Origin: an uncultured Flavobacteriales bacterium
GTDB lineage: Bacteria > Bacteroidota > Bacteroidia > Flavobacteriales_D > Parvicellaceae
NCBI GenBank assembly: GCA_943788755.1
Contig: CALSRM010000004.1
Location: 1 to 64,000 of the forward strand
Direction: 5' to 3'
Length of the DNA: 64,000 nt
The notes beneath the pieces are model-generated. The model saw nothing but the letters and a program-made list of their open reading frames with translations, searched no databases and had not been told where the DNA came from. The translations under genes and the position numbers were made by a program. Below, piece by piece: positions 60,064 through 64,000 of this stretch (position 1 is the first letter of the stretch; each line of letters opens with the position of its first letter).

Positions 60064-60090
60064 AAAAAAACCGACCCGCTGCGCGGGTTA
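60064..60090 (-). terminator. Terminator between the FISUMP gene and the TlpA gene
   Basis: On the minus strand ACCCGC, GCA, GCGGGT, then CGG and seven T. A compact GC-rich hairpin immediately before the TlpA start at 60058, about 110 bases past the FISUMP stop. Confidence 0.82.
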
Positions 60091-60199
60091 TTTAGTAAAC
60101 TCTATGCCCTACGGGACAAAGAGTTAAAGTGTCAAATTATCAAATCGCTTCGCTAATCAAAGTGGCAACCCTTCAACTACGCTAACGCTGCGTTTAGTG

Positions 60200-61575
60200 T
60201 CAATCCTTGAGGCAACGCACAGAGAATCCGCCCGACTCGGTGTAGCCGTTCATGACGGCATTGCTGCCATCGAAGTGAGGTAGCGCGAGCTAGCGCAAGT
60301 AACCGTACTGCTCCAATAGTAGCCTTTGTCACCGACATGGCTGAGCGAACCACTGCTGTCGATGCGGCTGCCCGCCATGGGCAATTTAAGCGGGTGAGGC
60401 AATAGCCCCAGCCGATGTATCTGACTCCAACTTAAACGCTCTGCCTCTAACTCTGCTTCGGTTGGGATACGGTAGCCACTTGGACATGGATTGTTTATAC
60501 CATTTACGCCTTGCCATAAATTAGTCATTTTGTGGGCTGCGCCAATCGTAATGGTAACTAAACTTACGTATAAAATCACCATGTGCAGGTTGGTCAACGC
60601 TGCTTAATGTAGCAGTAGTATTTGAAGTACGACACTGGTGGCCATCACTAAATCTACCCCATTGGTACAAATCGCCATAAGCATCCGACATCGGTGCTGC
60701 TTGTGGCTGCTTGCGTAGCTCCCAAATTACGGTCCATCCATATTGCTCCAGTTGTAGGGTTGGTTACATCTACTATGGCAGTTGGAGAACCCGATTACAA
60801 AATACTGAGCCGGTTGGATAGGTTCCGCCTCCTCCACCTGATGCATTTGCCGCACTAATTCCTGGAATGATTACAAAACCTCCGTTTTGTAGGTACAAAG
60901 TATCGCCTGTTGCAGAAACGGATAAAGTTTGCAGCTCATTGGTAGCATCTGCATCGGTAAGCGTTACGGAACCACCACCATTACTTAAAGACAAAACACC
61001 GTTAGCCTCAGATATTGTCTTGCAGTTCATTGACAGGGTCGGCATCGGCATCATCCACATCATCTATATTCCATCCGATAAATCAGCAGGTATATTCTGG
61101 TAGATTTGACCAATCTTGTAACTCATTGGTCTGGGTCCGCATCCGCATCATCTACTAGGTCATTCGTTACATTTTCTGCAGTTTTTGAATGCAATGCATA
61201 AGGAACGCTCATTAACTGACTTGTTCCCATTACAACCCAAGTCATTCCTCCTAAGAAATCTACCGCAGTCTCCATAAAATAAGGACCGTTTGCCCAATCT
61301 ATAGTGGTAAAATCATCTGTTGTAGTACCTGTTCCTATTTCAAGATTCACCAAACCATAAGCATTTGTGGTAGTTGAAAACGTTTCGGTATAAACCCAGT
61401 TCCTCCAATACGATCCTTGTTGAACTGTTAAACGCATTCCAACTGCTTGGTTATTTAATATTAACCCACCAGCATCTCTTACCACTGCTTGGTATTTAAA
61501 ACCTTCGGGTGCTTGTCCAAAAGAGCTTAGTGAGAGTGTTGCTATAGCAACGAGTGAGAGTAGTATTTTTTTCAT
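60200..61575 (-). pseudogene. FISUMP-domain (Fib_succ_major) surface protein with many indels and a GC-rich, variable-looking 3' end
   Basis: Rebuilt from three track ORFs and the frames between. Signal peptide (LLSLVAIATLSLSSFGQ); an N-terminal tail-fibre-like domain (EGFKYQAVVRDAGG, MSVPYALHSKTAENV); repeats of the form DADADPxNELQ; a Gly-rich linker; then the FISUMP domain with LWQGVNGINNPCPSGYRIPT, PMAGSRIDSSGSL, GYYWSSTVT and GFSVRCLKD at the end. This C-terminal domain has a C-type-lectin-like fold in relatives. I count roughly ten single- or double-base indels, so it is broken as given. The last ~190 bases are strikingly GC-rich with NNC/NNT codons, unlike the rest. The start is one base past the stop of the upstream T9SS gene. 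Confidence 0.72.
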
Positions 61576-61576
61576 C

Positions 61577-62041
61577 TTATTGTTGTTTAATTAATTGAAA
61601 AGTCTTTAAATTTTGTGTGTCGTTATTTAAGATCAAAGAATAAGCGCCTGGTGCTAATTGACTTACTTGAATAGGTGTTTGTATCGAAGAAAGCTTATCC
61701 TGTATTACCAATTTTCCACGCGCATCATATAGTGTGTAAGTAACATTTTCAAACGTGCTTGTTCTAATATTTAACACCTCTGAAGTTGGATTGGGAAAAA
61801 TGATAGCTTCATAACTAGGAACATGATCTTCTATGCTCACAAAGTTCCAGTTCGTTTGATGAAAACCTTGTGTTAGGTCGTTGCTTCCATCGGTTCCTGT
61901 ATTGATTACAACTTCACCTATTGTAAAGTCTATACTTCCACTTGAATTGGTATAGGAATCTCCTTGGGTGGCTACTACTTCTTGTGCCGAAACACACACG
62001 CTAGTAAGTAGTAAAAAGAATAATAATGTGTTTTTAAGCAT
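61577..62041 (-). CDS. Short secreted protein with T9SS type A sorting domain
   Basis: 154 residues. A signal peptide (LLFFLLLTSVCVSAQ), a short region (SGSIDFTIGEVVI..LTQGFHQTNW) that recurs in Bacteroidota surface proteins, and a sorting domain from FPNPTSEVLNIR to LKTFQLIKQQ. It is encoded directly ahead of the FISUMP gene (one base apart), so the two are probably co-expressed and co-exported. A TG repeat lies 47 bases upstream of its start. Confidence 0.8.
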   Translation of the reverse strand: MLKNTLLFFLLLTSVCVSAQEVVATQGDSYTNSSGSIDFTIGEVVINTGTDGSNDLTQGFHQTNWNFVSIEDHVPSYEAIIFPNPTSEVLNIRTSTFENVTYTLYDARGKLVIQDKLSSIQTPIQVSQLAPGAYSLILNNDTQNLKTFQLIKQQ

Positions 62042-62088
62042 AGGTTAACCTTTTATATTGGCTAAGTTAACAAATAATATTAAAAATT

Positions 62089-62107
62089 TGTGTGTGTGTG
62101 TGTGTGT
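62089..62107. repeat. (TG)9 dinucleotide repeat upstream of a T9SS gene
   Basis: Nineteen bases of uninterrupted TG. It lies about 50-65 bases upstream of the ATG of the sorting-domain gene at 62041, that is, in or near its promoter, where length changes could alter expression. No other long dinucleotide run was noticed in the window. Confidence 0.9.
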
Positions 62108-62129
62108 AAAAGAAAGAAAATATATACAC

Positions 62130-63135
62130 CTAGTGCAATATTTTAAACACCAACTCTTTCAATAGTTCTCCATCCGAGATGGAAACATTCCCAACCCCTT
62201 TGGAGCGAAGGTCATAATCTTTTAGGTATCCAAATATTCTGGCCAACTTTGCTTTGGTATAGTTTTGAGCTGCTACCCGGTAATCTTTTAAAAAATATGG
62301 ATGAACTCCTAATATAACAGCTAGTTCTTTTTCGGATGATTTAGGTGCATAGAAATGATACTTCATTAACTTGGTAAAATAATTATACAAGCGTTCCCAA
62401 CGTTGCGGGAAATGGATAATTCTTCGGGTTTTGTGCAAAATGATTTACTATAAAATTCGATTTATAAACGTTTTTTTCTGCCAATGCATTGCTTAATTCA
62501 AACATGTTAAAATCCTTTGAAATACCCACATTTTTCTGAATTACATCTTCATCGATAACCGTTTCGCCCTCGAGTATAACTTTTAATTTTTCAATTGTAT
62601 TAGCAATCTTACTTAAATCATTTCCTAAATACTCTCCCATTAAATGAGAAGCTTTTGGCTTTATTTGCAGCCCTTGGCTTTTGCAAAAACCAACTATCCA
62701 ATCTGCTAATTTGTAATCTTTTATTTTTTCAGCCGTGTAGAATACGGTATTCTTAGCAAGTAGCTTTCCGATTTTTTTTCGTTTATCAATGGTTTTATAC
62801 TTGTAATTAAAAACAAGAATAGTAGAAGCTAACGGATTGGTAACATAAGCCTCCAGTTGATCGATTGTTCTCGATAAATGTTGCGCCTCTTTTACAATTA
62901 CTACCTGGTATTGAGACATCATCGGATACCGCTTCGCTGCACTAATTATATCTTGGATAGAAACATCCTTACCATAAAGAATTGTTTGGTTAAAATCTCT
63001 TTCAGAAGCTTCCAAAACATTTTCAGCGATGAAGTCAGATATCTTGTCTAAAAAGTATCCTTCATCCCCTTGTAAAAAGTAAACAGGTTTGTAAACCCCA
63101 CTCTTCAATTCCTTTATGATTTCTTCGTATTTCAT
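62130..63135 (-). CDS. holA: DNA polymerase III delta subunit (one-base frameshift)
   Basis: Clamp-loader subunit, essential for replication. Track ORFs 62383-63135 and 62130-62438 join at about 62396-62398, where removing one G of a GGG run gives PFPATLERLYNYFTKL. The N-terminal part has VYFLQGDEGYFLDKI and the AAA+ core ILVFNYKYKTIDKRKK; the C-terminal helical collar follows. Rebuilt length is about 335, normal for the family. Because the gene is essential, a sequence error is more likely than true inactivation. Confidence 0.85.
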
Positions 63136-63138
63136 TGC

Positions 63139-63911
63139 TTAATCGAATCGCATGTGACGCACAGATTTTCCATCATTGATTAACTCGTTCAGCGAGTCTA
63201 TTCCTATCTGAATGTGTTTGTTTACAAAATCTCCTGTAATTTTTTTATCACTTTCATCTGTTTTAACTCCTTCGGGAACCATTGGTTGATCAGACACCAA
63301 TAGCAAAGCACCTGTAGGAATAGCGTTCGAAAAACCACCTGTAAAAATGGCTGAAGTTTCCATATCAATTGCCATAACACGGATTTTTCTTAAATAACTT
63401 TTAAACTCCTCATCGTGTTCCCAAACTCTGCGGCTTGTTGTATAAACTGTACCTGTCCAATAATCCAAATCCATTTCTCTTACGGAGTGTGAAACCGCTC
63501 TTTGTAAATTAAATGCAGGCAGTGCAGGTACTTCTGGAGGAAAATAATTATCAGAAGCCCCTTCTCCTTTTATGGCTGCAATTGGCAACACCATATCGCC
63601 AATTTTATTTTTCTTTTTAAGACCTCCACATTTCCCTAAAAACAAACTGCCTTTGGCGAAATTGCAGACAACAAATCCATAATAGTTGCTGCATTGGCAG
63701 CCCCCATTCCAAAATTGATAATCGTAATTTTATTCGCTGTTGCACTCGGCATAGCTTTACCGGCACCATCTACCTTTACACCATTTAATTCCGCAAAAAT
63801 ATCTACGTAATTATTAAAGTTCGTTAGTAAAATATACTTCCCAAAATCTTCCAACTTCACTCCAGTATAACGCGGCAACCAATTCTCTACTATCTCTTTT
63901 TTCGTTTTCAT
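63139..63911 (-). CDS. amn: AMP nucleosidase (one-base frameshift)
   Basis: Hydrolyses AMP to adenine and ribose 5-phosphate. Track ORFs 63636-63911 and 63139-63645 join if one base is added to the AAA at 63644-63646, giving LFLGKCGGLKKKNKIGD. NFGMGAANAATIMDLL and AIDMETSAIFTGGFSN (nucleoside phosphorylase fold, catalytic Glu/Asp region) are seen. Rebuilt length of about 258 fits the short Bacteroidota form. Located three bases upstream of holA, same strand, so co-transcribed. Confidence 0.85.
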
Positions 63912-64000
63912 CTATTTGCTTCTATATTGTGCGAAAGGTACGAACTCCTTTTGAATGGAGAAACTCCTATTTCAAAAATTCAAATAACTTTGTAGTTAGA

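Noticed and set aside
60250-60597. Treating this ORF as an independent gene
   Set aside because: It is a mid-section of the FISUMP gene in one frame; the expected sequence on both sides continues in other frames.

Overview
The window is AT-rich (about one third GC) chromosomal DNA from a member of Bacteroidota, most likely Flavobacteriia/Flavobacteriales. The evidence is: several type IX secretion (T9SS) C-terminal sorting domains; promoters of the Bacteroidota form TTTG-N19/20-TAnnTTTG; the DUF3822-rsmD-coaD gene order; a GTG-started L13 gene; and families such as DUF3078, DUF5522 and long-form urocanase. I see no rRNA, tRNA, CRISPR array, insertion sequence or prophage.

Layout. 1-0.5 kb: four tandem ~127-bp repeats, each with a near-perfect leftward promoter, firing off the left edge. 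0.5-9.3 kb: an SDR, a frameshifted secreted trypsin-like protease, a divergent phenylacetate-type pair (PaaE-like reductase / PaaG-like hydratase), a patatin-barrel protein, PepD and a DUF5522 mini-protein. 9.3-19 kb: OmpA-domain protein, urocanate hydratase, lipid kinase, small barrel, ProC, methyltransferase, lipoprotein, T9SS protein, second SDR. 19-27.3 kb: aromatic amino acid block on the minus strand, trpL-trpE-G-D-C-F-B-A, DAHP synthase and phenylalanine 4-hydroxylase (frameshifted), preceded by a leader peptide with tandem Trp codons and an attenuator. 27.4-40.5 kb: VOC dioxygenase-like protein, EF-P, YgiQ radical SAM, a barrel, RecG (apparently non-AUG start), a lipoprotein, then translation genes frr, pyrH, tsf, rpsB, rpsI, rplM, and kbl. 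40.8-50.3 kb: DUF3078 protein, CotH surface protein (frameshifted), a fused 2-oxoacid dehydrogenase E1, a RecD-like helicase and a membrane protein. 49.6-57.3 kb: DUF3822-rsmD-coaD, a cysteine-less TlpA-like protein, an epimerase, a threonine-aldolase family enzyme, a subtilase and a barrel. 57.9-63.9 kb: mostly surface genes (T9SS, TlpA-like, FISUMP) plus holA and AMP nucleosidase, almost all interrupted by single-base indels or a stop.

How the parts work together. The trp block is a complete anthranilate-to-tryptophan pathway with its own entry enzyme (DAHP synthase), apparently controlled by ribosome-mediated attenuation. The ribosomal and translation genes form short operons separated by clear hairpin terminators. 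The remaining material is housekeeping metabolism mixed with cell-surface proteins.

The most interesting items are the leftward tandem promoter array, the near-leaderless trp attenuator, and the GC-rich, NNC/NNT-codon 3' end of the FISUMP gene, which resembles the variable region of a diversity-generating retroelement target although no reverse transcriptase or template repeat is in the window. A cautionary result is the large number of single-base frameshifts. Many fall in short homopolymers and they hit even holA, so several 'broken' genes may be sequence errors. All family assignments come from reading the protein sequences; no database search was run.
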